A stretch of 63,461 bases of DNA from a bacterium (GCA_004563405.1 SFTH01000026.1:1-63461); one strand, 5' to 3'. Positions 49,466-58,698 are shown, counted from the stretch's first letter. Notes: generated by a model not told the origin, from the letters alone. Made by a program: numbers and translations.

Positions 49466-49494
49466 TTGCGCGCGGATAAAAAGGAGTTTATAAT
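49466..49494 (+). promoter_or_regulatory. Promoter of the FHA-Nudix-FtsW-PBP cluster
   Basis: TTGCGC (49466-49471), 17-bp spacer, perfect TATAAT (49489-49494). Confidence 0.65.
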
Positions 49495-49537
49495 GTATTC
49501 TGGATAGATTTCAGAAGGACGCGCGGAGGTGAAGGGC

Positions 49538-50179
49538 ATGGGCGCAAACGCATACGAAATTCTGGCGCTGGCCATGCGCTACGTCTTCGCCGGCCTGATG
49601 CTGCTGATCGTCGTGCGCGCCTGGCGCATCACCGCCATCGACAGCCGCCGGGCCCGCAAGCTGCGCAGGCTCTCGCCGGACACCGGTATCATCGGCGAAA
49701 TGCTGGTGGTGGACGGCGGCGAGCGCGCCCGCACCGGCATGCGCTACCCGGTGACGCTGGAGGGCACCATGGGCTCCGGCCGCCGCGCGGACGTGCGCGT
49801 GCGCCACAGCAGCGTGCGCAGCCGCCATGCCATCTACCAGATGACCCGGGACGGCCTCTTCGTGCGCGGCCACGCCAACGCCCGCCTGCGGGACGGCGCG
49901 GGCAGGTCTGTGCGGGAGCTGACGCTGGGCGACGGCGGCGTGCTCCAGCTGGGCGCGGTGAAGCTGATGCTGGTGCTCTCCGACGGCGGCGCGCCGGACG
50001 AGATGAGCCGCCGCCCGCGGCGACGCCGGGCGGAGCGCCCCGACGGCGACACGGACGCGCCGGATGCGCGCTTCTTCGACGTCCCGGATTCCCCGGAGGA
50101 AAACATCGACGATCTCTTCATGAGCAATCCCGCCGGCGCGAGCGCCCAGCGGGAGGACGATTACGACGACGAATTCTAA
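49538..50179 (+). CDS. Membrane-anchored FHA-domain protein
   Basis: A 213-residue protein with one N-terminal TM helix (about 8-28), a short basic linker, and an FHA domain (about 75-150: TMGSGRRADVRVRHSSVRSRHAIY contains the phosphothreonine-binding G-R...S..H pattern). An Asp/Arg-rich disordered tail follows. FHA proteins next to FtsW/RodA and PBP genes usually link Ser/Thr-kinase signalling to wall synthesis. No kinase is visible in this window. ATG at 49538 has GGAGGT 7 nt upstream, while the GTG at 49529 abuts it. Confidence 0.9.
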   Translation: MGANAYEILALAMRYVFAGLMLLIVVRAWRITAIDSRRARKLRRLSPDTGIIGEMLVVDGGERARTGMRYPVTLEGTMGSGRRADVRVRHSSVRSRHAIYQMTRDGLFVRGHANARLRDGAGRSVRELTLGDGGVLQLGAVKLMLVLSDGGAPDEMSRRPRRRRAERPDGDTDAPDARFFDVPDSPEENIDDLFMSNPAGASAQREDDYDDEF

Positions 50180-50200
50180 AGGAAACGAAGGTTGTGCCCC

Positions 50201-51034
50201 ATGATTCAGGAAATTGAACCCCATCATCTCTTCAACCAGTACCGCGCCCGGGAGATCGGCCCCGGGGCGAAGATCTGCGCCTTCCGGGACAGGGACGTGC
50301 TCTGCTCCCGCCGGGAGGACGAGGTGCTGCTGCCGGACTGGGAGCAGCTCGCGGGCGGCGTCCGCCGCGCGGTGTACCTCTTCAGCGTGGACGACACGCC
50401 CTACTTCCTCGCGGAGCTGGACGGCGGCTTTCCGCTGCCGGAGGGCTTCATGTATGACGGCGTGCGCGCCCACCGCGGCCTCAGCCCGCGGCACACGGTC
50501 TACGCCGAGATGACGGCCTGGCACCTCTACGTCTGGTACCGGGACAATCGCTTCTGCGGCCGCTGCGGCCGCCCCACCGTCCACGACGGCAAGCTGCGCA
50601 TGCTCTCCTGTCCCGCCTGCGGCAACATGATCTTCCCGAAGATCTGCCCGGCGGTCATCGTGGCCGTCACGGACGGGGACCGGATCCTGCTGACCAAGTA
50701 TTCGGGCCGGGCCTACAAGAACTATGCGCTGATCGCGGGCTTCACGGAGATCGGCGAGACCGCTGAGGACACCGTGCGCCGGGAGGTCTTCGAGGAGACC
50801 GGCGTGCATGTGAAGAACCTGCGCTACTTCTGCACCCAGCCCTGGGGCGTGGACAGCGACCTGCTGCTGGGCTACTTTGCCGACCTGGACGGTTCGGCGG
50901 AAATCACCATGGACCGGGAGGAGCTCTCGCTGGCGGGCTGGTACCGCCGGGAGGAGCTGGAGATTCCCACCGACAGCGCGAGCCTGACCAACGCCATGAT
51001 CCGCGCGTTCATCGAGGAGCGCTATCCCCGCTGA
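50201..51034 (+). CDS. nudC: NudC-like NAD(H) diphosphatase / Nudix hydrolase
   Basis: A 277-residue protein. An N-terminal domain precedes a zinc ribbon (FCGRCGRP ... CPACGNMIFPK) and a Nudix box GFTEIGETAEDTVRREVFEETGV, fitting GX5EX7REUXEEXGU. This layout matches NudC, which cleaves NAD(H) to NMN(H) and AMP and can decap NAD-capped RNA. The motif normally reading SQPWPFPxS is CTQPWGVDSD here, so the substrate may differ. ATG at 50201 is used. It sits between FHA and FtsW genes, an unusual place. Confidence 0.85.
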   Translation: MIQEIEPHHLFNQYRAREIGPGAKICAFRDRDVLCSRREDEVLLPDWEQLAGGVRRAVYLFSVDDTPYFLAELDGGFPLPEGFMYDGVRAHRGLSPRHTVYAEMTAWHLYVWYRDNRFCGRCGRPTVHDGKLRMLSCPACGNMIFPKICPAVIVAVTDGDRILLTKYSGRAYKNYALIAGFTEIGETAEDTVRREVFEETGVHVKNLRYFCTQPWGVDSDLLLGYFADLDGSAEITMDREELSLAGWYRREELEIPTDSASLTNAMIRAFIEERYPR

Positions 51035-51065
51035 GGGGCGCGACGAGAGAGAAAGGGGGCGCGAC

Positions 51066-52373
51066 ATGCGCGACCGCAAAGTTGAAAAGATGCGCCGGGC
51101 GCTGATGCGCTCCAACACGCGCCTGCTTCTGACCGCCGTGGCGACCTTCGAGCTGCTGGCGATGCTTCTGGTGGCCCTGCGGCCGGTGGAGAGCAGCCTG
51201 CAGCCGCTGATCCTCGCCGTCGCCATCCCGCTGTGCACCGTGCTGGTCACAAACCTGATGGGCAAAATCTGGCCGGTGGACCGGGCGATTCTGATCCTCA
51301 CGCTGCTCCTGTGCGCCATCGGGCTGATCACGCTCTCGGCCATCTGCAAGTCGGAATCCACGCCGCAGATTCAGGCCATCTACGCGGCCGCCGGCGTGGT
51401 GGCGATGTTCGTGGGCGCGGCGCTGATCCGGAGCTGCTTCTCCTGGAAGAAGTACCTTCCGGCGCTGATGGTGCTGTGCGCGCTGGCGCTGCTGAGCCCC
51501 TGGGTCATCGGCAGCTGGAAGAACGGCGCGCGCAACTGGATCGCCTTCGGGCCGTCGGAGAGTCCCTACTTCTCCCTTCAGCCCAGCGAATTCATGAAGC
51601 CGGTGTTGGTGATCATTCTGGCGGCGGGCTTTTCCAACCGCCCGCGCTTTGCCAAATGCCTGCCCACCATCGCCTTTGCCGCGCTGTGCTGCGGCGTCCT
51701 GCTCTCCCAGCGGGATCTGGGCGCGGTGCTTCTGTACTTTCTCACCACCGTAATGGTCTACTACGCCGCCTCCTCCAACGCCGTTCTGGTGCTGGCGGGC
51801 CTGGGCATGGGCGGCACGGCCGCGGCCATCGCCTGCAAGGCCCTGCCCTATGTGCAAAAGCGCATCGAAATCTGGCAGAATCCCTGGAGCGACCCGCTGG
51901 ACGCGGGCTACCAGATCGTGCGCGCCCTGGCCGCCATCGGCTCGGGCGGACTGTTCGGCATGGGCCTGGGCCTGGGTATGCCCACCAGCGTGCCCGCCTA
52001 CCACAACGACTTCATCTTCACCTCCATCGCGGAGGAGTTCGGGCTGATCTTCTCCCTGTGCCTGATGGCGGTGTATGTGCTGATCATCATGCGCGGAATG
52101 ATCGTGGCCATGAACGCCCGCACGAGCTTTCACTCCCTGACGGCCTACGGTCTGGTGTCCATGCTGGGCATACAGGCGCTGCTGATCATCGGCGGCAACA
52201 CGAAGCTTCTGCCCCTCACGGGCGTGACACTTCCGCTGGTGAGCTACGGCGGCTCGTCGCTGGTGAGCAATTTCTTTTCCATGGGCATCCTTCTGGGCAT
52301 CTCCTCCATGAACGCCGAGGACGAGGCCCGGGACATTGAAAAGATCGCCCTGCGGGAGGAGGTGGACCTGTGA
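51066..52373 (+). CDS. FtsW/RodA/SpoVE-family (SEDS) peptidoglycan glycosyltransferase
   Basis: A 435-residue polytopic membrane protein with about ten to twelve TM segments. GARNWIAFGP, SLQPSEFMKPVLVIILA, SQRDLGAVLLYFLTTVMVYY, GYQIVRALAAIGSGGLFGMGLGLG, FIFTSIAEEFGLIF and LPLVSYGGSSLVSNFFSMG are all SEDS hallmarks. SEDS proteins polymerise lipid II with a partner class B PBP, and the PBP gene overlaps its stop by 4 nt. Whether it serves division, elongation or another stage cannot be told. Confidence 0.95.
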   Translation: MRDRKVEKMRRALMRSNTRLLLTAVATFELLAMLLVALRPVESSLQPLILAVAIPLCTVLVTNLMGKIWPVDRAILILTLLLCAIGLITLSAICKSESTPQIQAIYAAAGVVAMFVGAALIRSCFSWKKYLPALMVLCALALLSPWVIGSWKNGARNWIAFGPSESPYFSLQPSEFMKPVLVIILAAGFSNRPRFAKCLPTIAFAALCCGVLLSQRDLGAVLLYFLTTVMVYYAASSNAVLVLAGLGMGGTAAAIACKALPYVQKRIEIWQNPWSDPLDAGYQIVRALAAIGSGGLFGMGLGLGMPTSVPAYHNDFIFTSIAEEFGLIFSLCLMAVYVLIIMRGMIVAMNARTSFHSLTAYGLVSMLGIQALLIIGGNTKLLPLTGVTLPLVSYGGSSLVSNFFSMGILLGISSMNAEDEARDIEKIALREEVDL

Positions 52374-53776
52374 AGGAACTGCGGCGCAACATGCGCATCG
52401 TCTGCTCGCTGCTGCTGGCGCTGTTCATCGGCGCGGGCGCGTGGCTGGGCGTGACTGTCTACACCCAGGGCGACAACTGGGCCTCCAACGTCTATAACCC
52501 GCGCCTCGCGAGCACGGCCTCCGACCGGGGCGACATCACCGACCGGGACGGCGTGACGCTGGCCACCACCAACGACGCGGGCGAGCGGGAGTATCTGTCC
52601 AATGAGGCCGCCCGCCGCGCCCTGTCCCAGACCGTGGGCGACACCGCCGGCATGTCCGGCGCGGGCGTGGAGAGCTTCTTTTCCTCCACCCTGCTGGACC
52701 TCTCCACCTCCCTCACCGACCGGCTGAGCGAGCTGTTCAACTCCGCCCGCCATGTGGGCTCCAGCATCCAGATCACTGTGGACGCGCGCCTTCAGGCCGG
52801 CGTCGCCGCCGCGTTCCCCTCGGGCTACAGCGGCGCGGTCTGCGTGCTCAACTACAGGACCGGCGAAATCCTCGCCATGGTCTCCATGCCCAACTACGAT
52901 CCCTCCGCCGTGAACAACTCCGAGGAGGGCGTGGCGGACACCGCCTATCTGAACCGCTGCCTGCAGGGCCTCTACACCCCCGGCTCCGTCTTCAAGATCG
53001 TCACCCTGGCCAGCGCGCTGGACTACGACCCCAACGTCGCGGGGCAGCTCTTCACCTGCTCCGGCACCTGGGAGTACGAGGGCGGCAGCGTCGTCTGCAT
53101 GTCCGGCCGCACCGCACACGGCGACGTCACCCTGGAGAGCGCCTTCACCAAGAGCTGCAACGTGACCTTCGGCAAGCTGGCCTACCAGCTGGGCCTTGAC
53201 CGCCTGCGGGAGACGGCGGAGAAGTTCGGCTTCAACGAAAACTTCAAGTTCGGCGACTTCGCGGTGTACAATTCCGCCTTCCCGAAGAGCGTGCGCAACA
53301 TGAACGGCCTGGTCTGGGCGGGCATCGGCCAGGGCGAGGTGCTGGTCACTCCCCTGCACATGTCCATGATCTCCGGCGCGGTGGCCAACGGCGGCGTGAT
53401 GATGCAGCCCTACCTGGTGAAGGAGATTCAGACCTCCCTGGGCCAGACCACCCGGAAGGGCGCGGCCCGGCCCTACCGCCAGGTGATGCGCAGCGACACC
53501 GCGCAGACCATCGCCAAATACATGTACGAAGCCGTGGAGTCCGGCACGGCCAGCCGCGCGGCCATTCGCGGCTACACCGTCTGCGGCAAGACGGGCTCCG
53601 CCGAGACCAGCGACGACAAGACCAAGGAGACCAACGCCTGGTACACGGGCTTTATCTACGACGACGCGCACCCCTACGCCGTCTCCGTGGTCATCGAGGA
53701 GGGCGGCGCGGGCGGCCGCCTCGCCTCCGAGCTGGCCGCCGCGGCCCTGAAGCTGGCCGTCAGCGAGGTCGGCTGA
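52370..53776 (+). CDS. Class B penicillin-binding protein (transpeptidase), PbpA-like
   Basis: A 468-residue protein with one N-terminal TM helix and a transpeptidase domain: SxxK in GLYTPGSVFKIV (about residue 207), SxN in FTKSCNVTFG (about 262) and KTG in VCGKTGSAET (about 407). RGDITDRDGVTLATT marks the short pedestal, as in actinobacterial PbpA. It cross-links peptides of the glycan made by the SEDS partner. It starts with GTG, overlapping the FtsW stop (GTGA), with GGAGG upstream, so translation is coupled. Confidence 0.94.
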   Translation: MKELRRNMRIVCSLLLALFIGAGAWLGVTVYTQGDNWASNVYNPRLASTASDRGDITDRDGVTLATTNDAGEREYLSNEAARRALSQTVGDTAGMSGAGVESFFSSTLLDLSTSLTDRLSELFNSARHVGSSIQITVDARLQAGVAAAFPSGYSGAVCVLNYRTGEILAMVSMPNYDPSAVNNSEEGVADTAYLNRCLQGLYTPGSVFKIVTLASALDYDPNVAGQLFTCSGTWEYEGGSVVCMSGRTAHGDVTLESAFTKSCNVTFGKLAYQLGLDRLRETAEKFGFNENFKFGDFAVYNSAFPKSVRNMNGLVWAGIGQGEVLVTPLHMSMISGAVANGGVMMQPYLVKEIQTSLGQTTRKGAARPYRQVMRSDTAQTIAKYMYEAVESGTASRAAIRGYTVCGKTGSAETSDDKTKETNAWYTGFIYDDAHPYAVSVVIEEGGAGGRLASELAAAALKLAVSEVG

Positions 53777-53803
53777 ATTCCAACGTGGAAAGGACGAATC
53801 TGC

Positions 53804-54520
53804 ATGAATCTCAAGTCGGAAAACCTCACCCGGCGCTACTGGGGAAAGGACGCCCTGCGGAATGTGAGCTTTGAGCTCGCTGCGGGCAGCACCTGTCTGC
53901 TGCTGGGCCCCAACGGAAGCGGCAAGACGACGCTGATGAAGATCGCCGCCGGGCTGGTCAGTCCCAGCACGGGGCGCATCCTGCTGGACGGCGAGGCGGT
54001 GGGCACGGCAACCAAGCGCCGCACGGCCTACATGCCCACGGAGAACTACTTCTACAACTACATGACCGTGCGGGACGCGGGGAAATACTACGCCGACTTC
54101 TTCCCGGACTTCGACCGCGGGGCCTTCGATGCGCGCATCCGCCGGGCGGAGCTTGCGCCGGACGCGCGCATCCGCACGCTGTCCTCGGGCATGGGCGCGA
54201 AGCTGCGCCTGTCCCTCGCGCTCTCCCGGGACGCGGAGCTGATGATGTTCGACGAGCCCATCAACGGCGTGGACATGCTCACCCGGGACTGGGTGCTGGA
54301 GGAGATCGCCCGGCGGCGCGGCGAGGGCCGCGTGCTGCTGATCTCCACCCATCTGGTGGAGCAGGCGGAGCGCCTGGCGGACTGCGCGCTGTTCCTGCGG
54401 GACGGCGAACTGGTGCGCAGCGGCAGCCTTGCGGAGATCTGCCGGGAGAAGAGCCTGGAGGACGTGTACCGGGAAATCTACGGAAACCGCAACCGGAGCG
54501 AGGAGGAAGAGACATGTTGA
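53804..54520 (+). CDS. ABC exporter ATP-binding protein
   Basis: A 238-residue single ABC domain. Walker A GPNGSGKTT (about 37-45), YMPTENYFYNYMTVRDAGKYYADFFPDF after the A loop, signature LSSGMGAKLRLS and Walker B ELMMFDEPINGVDM. The DFFPDFDRxxF element is typical of YtrB/BcrA-like ATPases that pair with small permeases in antibiotic or envelope-stress exporters. The permease gene overlaps its stop by 7 nt. Substrate is unknown. Confidence 0.93.
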   Translation: MNLKSENLTRRYWGKDALRNVSFELAAGSTCLLLGPNGSGKTTLMKIAAGLVSPSTGRILLDGEAVGTATKRRTAYMPTENYFYNYMTVRDAGKYYADFFPDFDRGAFDARIRRAELAPDARIRTLSSGMGAKLRLSLALSRDAELMMFDEPINGVDMLTRDWVLEEIARRRGEGRVLLISTHLVEQAERLADCALFLRDGELVRSGSLAEICREKSLEDVYREIYGNRNRSEEEETC

Positions 54521-55281
54521 AGCTGATCAAGTACGAATTCCGGAAGAACCGCACGGGACTTTTGGTCATGCTGCTCATCGCTGCGGGCCTGTTTCTGCTC
54601 GCGCCTCTGGGCGCGCTTCTGGACAAGGACGGTCTGATCGTCTGCTCCTTCGTGCTGCTGTGCATCTACGGCGGCGCGGCTTACGTCTATGTGTTGGCGC
54701 GGGGCATTTCCGCCTATTCCAGCGAACTCAAGAACCGCACGGGCTACCTTCTGATGCTGGTGCCCCGCTCCACGATGAGCATCCTCTTTTCCAAGCTGCT
54801 GTTCACGCTGTTCTTCGCCCTGGCGCTGATGGCGCTGAGCGCAGTGGCGCTGATGGGCGCGGGCGGCATCCTGATGCGGGAGATGTACGGCGCGCGCAGC
54901 CTGGTGGACATGCTCCGGCTGGGTCTCGCGCAGCTGGGCATGAGCATGGACATGCTGGCCTCCACGGCGCTGTTCTTCGTGGTGGAGGTCCTCAGCTCCG
55001 TGCTGGCGGTGGTGTCCATCGCCTATCTCTCCACCACCCTCAGTGCCACGGTGCTCCAGCAGGGCAGGATGCGGGGCATGGTGGACACGATGATCTTCCT
55101 GACGCTGTTCTTCGGCCTCTCCTGGCTCACCGACCGCCTCACGCCGGAGATGCAGGATCTGTTCCGCAACGTGGGCAGCGCCCTGCGCGCCGCGTCCCCG
55201 GTGGTGCTGGTGGATCTCGCGTTCACCGCGATCTTCACCGCCCTGAGCGCCGTGCTGCTGAAGCGAAAGGTTGCGCTGTAA
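54514..55281 (+). CDS. ABC exporter permease
   Basis: A 255-residue membrane protein with six hydrophobic segments, beginning MLKLIKYEFRKNRTGLLVML, a start very common in ABC-2-type permeases. It overlaps the ATPase gene. Together they form a two-gene exporter placed between cell-wall genes and uvrC. No regulator is adjacent, so ligand and function are open. Confidence 0.88.
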   Translation: MLKLIKYEFRKNRTGLLVMLLIAAGLFLLAPLGALLDKDGLIVCSFVLLCIYGGAAYVYVLARGISAYSSELKNRTGYLLMLVPRSTMSILFSKLLFTLFFALALMALSAVALMGAGGILMREMYGARSLVDMLRLGLAQLGMSMDMLASTALFFVVEVLSSVLAVVSIAYLSTTLSATVLQQGRMRGMVDTMIFLTLFFGLSWLTDRLTPEMQDLFRNVGSALRAASPVVLVDLAFTAIFTALSAVLLKRKVAL

Positions 55282-55285
55282 GATC

Positions 55286-57178
55286 ATGAACGCAGAGCTC
55301 GAATGGAAGATTCACAACCTCCCGGACTCCCCCGGCTGCTATCTGATGAAGTCCAAGGGGGAGATCATCTATGTGGGCAAGGCCAAGAACCTCAAAAACC
55401 GGGTCTCCCAGTACTTCCATGCCTCCCGCAGCCACACTCCCAAGGTGCGGGCGATGGTGGAGAAGGTGGACGACTTCGACATCGTGCTGGTGGACGGCGA
55501 GCTGGAGGCCTTCACCCTGGAGTGCAACCTCATCAAGAAGCACCGCCCCCACTACAACATCCTTTTGAAGGACGACAAGCACTATCCCTACATCCGCATT
55601 GACCTCAGGGAGGACTTTCCCCGCCCGGAGCTGGTGCGCAAACAGGCGAAGGACGGCGCGAAGTACTTCGGGCCCTACCAGGGCGCGACCGTGGTGCGGG
55701 AGGTGCTGGACGTGGTGCGCACGGTATTTCCCATCCGCAGCTGCAACTGGAGCATCCACCCGGACAAGCCCCGCCGCCCCTGCGTGTACCACCAGATCGG
55801 CCAGTGCCCGGCCCCCTGCGCGGGGCTGATCTCGAAGGAGGATTACGCCCCGCACATCCGGGGCGTGACGGACTTCCTCTCCGGCAAGTACGCGCCGGTG
55901 CTCGACGAGCTCACCGCGCGCATGCGCGGGGCCTCCGCCGAAATGAACTACGAGCGCGCCGCCCTCTACCGGGACCGCATCCGCGCCGTGGAGAGCGTGA
56001 TGCAGAAACAGAAGGCCATCTCCACCCGGGAGGACGACCGGGACGTGATCGCCGTGCTGCGCCACGACGCGGACGCGATTGTGGAGCTGCTCTACATCCG
56101 CTCCGGCCGGCTCATCGGCTCGGAAAACTTCACGCTGGAGGGCGCGGGGGACGAGGAGCCGGGCGAAATCCTCACCCAGTTTATTTTGCAGTACTATACC
56201 CCCGAAAACCTGCCGCCCACGGAGCTGATCCTCTCCGCCGATCCGCCGGAGAAGGCCGTGATCGAGGAGCTGCTCACCGAGCTGCACGGCAGGCGCACCT
56301 ATCTGTTCACGCCCCTGCGGGGCGACAAGCTGAAGCTGGTGCGCATGGCCCTCAAAAACGCCCGGGATCTGGCGGAGAAGCTGGACAAGCGCAGCGCCGC
56401 CAGCCGGGAGCGCACTGTGGGCGCGGCGGAGGAGCTGGCCGAGGCGCTGGGCCTGCCCTTCTACCCCCGGCGCATCGAGGGCTACGACATCTCCAACACC
56501 CAGGGCGTGCTCTCCGTGGGTAGCCAGGTGGTGATGATCGACGGCGTGGCCCGGCACGACCAGTACCGCATCTACCGCATCAAGACCGTGCAGGGTGCGA
56601 ACGACTTCGCCTCCATGCACGAGGTGATCACCCGCCGCCTGACCCACGGCCTGAAGGAGCGGCACGAGCGCCGGGAGGCGGGGGAGGACGCGCAGGGCGG
56701 CAAGTTCTCCGACCTGCCGGATCTGATCCTCATCGACGGCGGCCGGGGTCAGCTCTCCGCCGCCCAGGACGCAATGCACGCGCTGGGGCTGGACATTCCC
56801 ATGTTCGGCCTGGCCAAGCGCATCGAGGAGATCGTGCTGCCGGACTGCGATGAGAGCATCCTGCTGGACCGCCACTCCAACGCCCTGCACCTGATTCAGC
56901 GCCTGCGCGACGAGGCCCACCGCTTCGCCATCACCCACCACCGCAAGCTCCGCTCCAAGGCCTCCGTGGCCTCCCGGCTGGACGGCGTGGCGGGAATCGG
57001 CGAAAAGCGCAGGAAGGCGATTCTGAAGCACTTTGCCACCGTGGAGGCGCTGAAGAACGCCAGCGTGGACGAGATCGCCGCCGTGGACGGCATGTCCCGC
57101 CCCGCCGCAGAAAACGTCTACGCCATGCTCCACCCACCGGAGGAGGCGCCGGGCGCGTCCGCGCCCGAACAGGACTGA
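55286..57178 (+). CDS. uvrC: UvrABC system protein C (excinuclease subunit)
   Basis: A 630-residue nuclease of normal length. The GIY-YIG domain is at about 10-95 (LPDSPGCYLMKSKGEIIYVGKAKNLKNRVSQYF, split over the motif), with a Cys cluster (CPAPCAGLISKEDY), a UVR motif near 205-235 and an RNase-H-like second nuclease (RIEGYDISNTQGVLSVGSQVVM; LPDLILIDGGRGQLSAAQ). Tandem HhH follows (VAGIGEKRRKAILKHF; VDGMSRPAAENVY). It makes both incisions in nucleotide excision repair. ATG at 55286 is used, 4 nt after the permease stop, and translation may be coupled because the Shine-Dalgarno is poor. Confidence 0.96.
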   Translation: MNAELEWKIHNLPDSPGCYLMKSKGEIIYVGKAKNLKNRVSQYFHASRSHTPKVRAMVEKVDDFDIVLVDGELEAFTLECNLIKKHRPHYNILLKDDKHYPYIRIDLREDFPRPELVRKQAKDGAKYFGPYQGATVVREVLDVVRTVFPIRSCNWSIHPDKPRRPCVYHQIGQCPAPCAGLISKEDYAPHIRGVTDFLSGKYAPVLDELTARMRGASAEMNYERAALYRDRIRAVESVMQKQKAISTREDDRDVIAVLRHDADAIVELLYIRSGRLIGSENFTLEGAGDEEPGEILTQFILQYYTPENLPPTELILSADPPEKAVIEELLTELHGRRTYLFTPLRGDKLKLVRMALKNARDLAEKLDKRSAASRERTVGAAEELAEALGLPFYPRRIEGYDISNTQGVLSVGSQVVMIDGVARHDQYRIYRIKTVQGANDFASMHEVITRRLTHGLKERHERREAGEDAQGGKFSDLPDLILIDGGRGQLSAAQDAMHALGLDIPMFGLAKRIEEIVLPDCDESILLDRHSNALHLIQRLRDEAHRFAITHHRKLRSKASVASRLDGVAGIGEKRRKAILKHFATVEALKNASVDEIAAVDGMSRPAAENVYAMLHPPEEAPGASAPEQD

Positions 57179-57253
57179 GCCGAATTTCGGCCCACATCGC
57201 AGGCCGGGAGGCTCTGCAACGCAGCGGAAGAGAACGCACAACGGAGGAAAGAC

Positions 57254-57430
57254 ATGAAAGAGAGAATCTATCGCGTGGTGCGCATCGACGGCGACTACGC
57301 CCAGCTCCTGCGCACGGACGTGCCGGAGACGGAGTGCATCCCCGTCGCCCGCGCCCTGCTCCCCGAGGCCATCGACGAGGGCACGATGCTCCGCTGGGCC
57401 TGCCTTCAGTATGAAATTATCGAAGGCTGA
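57254..57430 (+). CDS. DUF3006-like small protein
   Basis: A 58-residue ORF after GGAGG with 6-nt spacing. The sequence RIYRVVRIDGDYAQLLR, then VARALLPEAIDEGTMLRW resembles DUF3006 proteins (VDRIEGDxAVL...LLPEGxxEGDVL). These small beta-barrel-like proteins are often near hydrolases or uvrC-type genes and have no assigned role. It is 75 nt after uvrC and ends before a strong terminator, so it is likely the last gene of that transcript. Confidence 0.65.
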   Translation: MKERIYRVVRIDGDYAQLLRTDVPETECIPVARALLPEAIDEGTMLRWACLQYEIIEG

Positions 57431-57449
57431 ACCGCACGGGGACAGAGAA

Positions 57450-57496
57450 GGCCGCCGGTCCTTCGCAGTTTGCGAAGGACCGGCGGCCTCCTTTTG
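57450..57496. terminator. Strong terminator ending the uvrC region, bidirectional
   Basis: An 18-bp perfect stem GGCCGCCGGTCCTTCGCA with GTT loop, then TCCTTTTG on the plus strand. Confidence 0.88.
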
Positions 57497-57540
57497 CGCC
57501 TCAAAAGCGGGCTTGCGCGCCCCGACCGCACGGAACCGGC

Positions 57541-58089
57541 CTACTGCAGCTCCAGCCGCATGTAGACCAGCTCCTGATACCCCGCCGTGCGGGAGCGGAA
57601 GCCCCGGGGATTGCGCCCGTACTCCACAAAGCCCGCGCCTGTGTACATGGCCAGCGCCCGCTCGTTCCCGGCGACCGCCGTGAGCTCCAGCTGCGCATAG
57701 CCCGCAGCACGCGCACATTCGATGCACGCCTGCATCAGCGCGCGCCCGATGCCCAGTCCCCAGTAGGCCGCGTCCACGCTGATGCCGAAGTCGGCCCGGT
57801 GGCGCACCTTGTACTTCGCGCCGATGGCTTCAATGCCGGCGGTTCCCGCCACCGCGCCGTCCACCACGGCGATGATCTCCACCTCGTTTTCGCTCTCGGC
57901 CTTCTCCCTCAGGAAGCGGCCCTCCTTCTCCGCGTCGAGGCTGTTCTCGTCGGGGTAGGAGAGCAGAAAGTCCGTCTGGCCGTGGGTCAGGTTGAAGTTT
58001 TCAAACACTGCCTGCCCGTCCGCCTCCGTGCCGCTGCGCAGGCAGCACTCCCTCCCGTCCTTCAACCGAATCATCCGCTTGTACTTCAT
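57541..58089 (-). CDS. GNAT-family N-acetyltransferase
   Basis: A 182-residue protein. RHRADFGISVDAAYWGLGIGRALMQACIECARAAGY contains the acetyl-CoA motif (split Q/GxGxGxA form GLGIGRA), followed by LELTAVAGNERALAMYTGAGFVEYGRNPRGF, as in RimI/RimJ-like enzymes. The acceptor is unknown. ATG at 58089 was chosen since GGAGG lies 5 nt upstream, within a longer frame. It shares its direction with the sleB-like gene upstream but is separated from it by a terminator. Confidence 0.9.
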   Translation of the reverse strand: MKYKRMIRLKDGRECCLRSGTEADGQAVFENFNLTHGQTDFLLSYPDENSLDAEKEGRFLREKAESENEVEIIAVVDGAVAGTAGIEAIGAKYKVRHRADFGISVDAAYWGLGIGRALMQACIECARAAGYAQLELTAVAGNERALAMYTGAGFVEYGRNPRGFRSRTAGYQELVYMRLELQ

Positions 58090-58166
58090 TGCGTCCTCCA
58101 TCGCGCCTTCGCGCCCATTTGGTCCAATTCCGCGCAGGGATCGAAACCTGCGCCCCGCGCGCAGAC

Positions 58167-58201
58167 AAAAGCCGCCGGCGATCGTGAATCGCTGCGGCGG
58201 C
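58167..58201 (-). terminator. Terminator of the sleB-like gene
   Basis: Stem GCCGCCGCAGCGAT/...GATCGCCGGCGGC then TTTTG on the minus strand. Confidence 0.75.
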
Positions 58202-58213
58202 GCAGATCCGTTT

Positions 58214-58633
58214 CTATCGGTTTCCGTCCTCAGAGTAGAAGCTGTAGCCGCCCACGCGCTCGACGCGGTTGGCCTCGCCCCAGGGTTCGGCGGCGTCGCT
58301 TCGGTAGTAGAGCGCGTCCTCGGGCAGGTTGCGCTCCCCGGAGAGCACGGCGTGGGCCGCGCGCAGACTCTCGTCGTCGTAGCGCTTGCCAGCCGGGAAC
58401 TGCTGCTGCTCCTCGAGCACGTCGCCCAGGTCGTCCTCAAACCAGGCGCTTTCGACCCGGTTCATCACCACCGTGCCCAGGGCCAGCTTGGTCTCGTAGC
58501 TCTCCTCTTTGCCCAGGGCGTAGATCGTGCGCGCCAGGCGCACCGTGTCCCGGTCCTCGGTAAAGCACACGGACGGAACGAACGCGCAGGCGAACATCGC
58601 CAGCATCGCCAGTCCCGCAATCCACTTCCGCAT
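58214..58633 (-). CDS. SleB-type cell-wall hydrolase (Hydrolase_2 domain)
   Basis: A 139-residue exported protein. After the signal peptide come DRDTVRLARTIYALGKEESYETKLALGTVVMNRVES and LEEQQQFPAGKRYDDESLRAAHAVLSGER, then DALYYRSDAAEPWGEAN. This is the SleB/CwlJ catalytic domain, with the conserved Glu near E-S-Y and the VxNRV segment. Members degrade cortex or wall peptidoglycan. No peptidoglycan-binding domain is attached. ATG at 58633 follows GGGAGGG. Confidence 0.88.
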   Translation of the reverse strand: MRKWIAGLAMLAMFACAFVPSVCFTEDRDTVRLARTIYALGKEESYETKLALGTVVMNRVESAWFEDDLGDVLEEQQQFPAGKRYDDESLRAAHAVLSGERNLPEDALYYRSDAAEPWGEANRVERVGGYSFYSEDGNR

Positions 58634-58669
58634 CGCGCATCCCTCCCGTTCCGCATCAAACCGTAAGAT

Positions 58670-58698
58670 ATTATACGTCAAATTGTTTCTGTTTTCAA
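58670..58698 (-). promoter_or_regulatory. Sigma-A promoter of the sleB-like gene
   Basis: Minus-strand TTGAAA (58693-58698), 17-bp spacer, perfect TATAAT (58670-58675). Confidence 0.78.
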
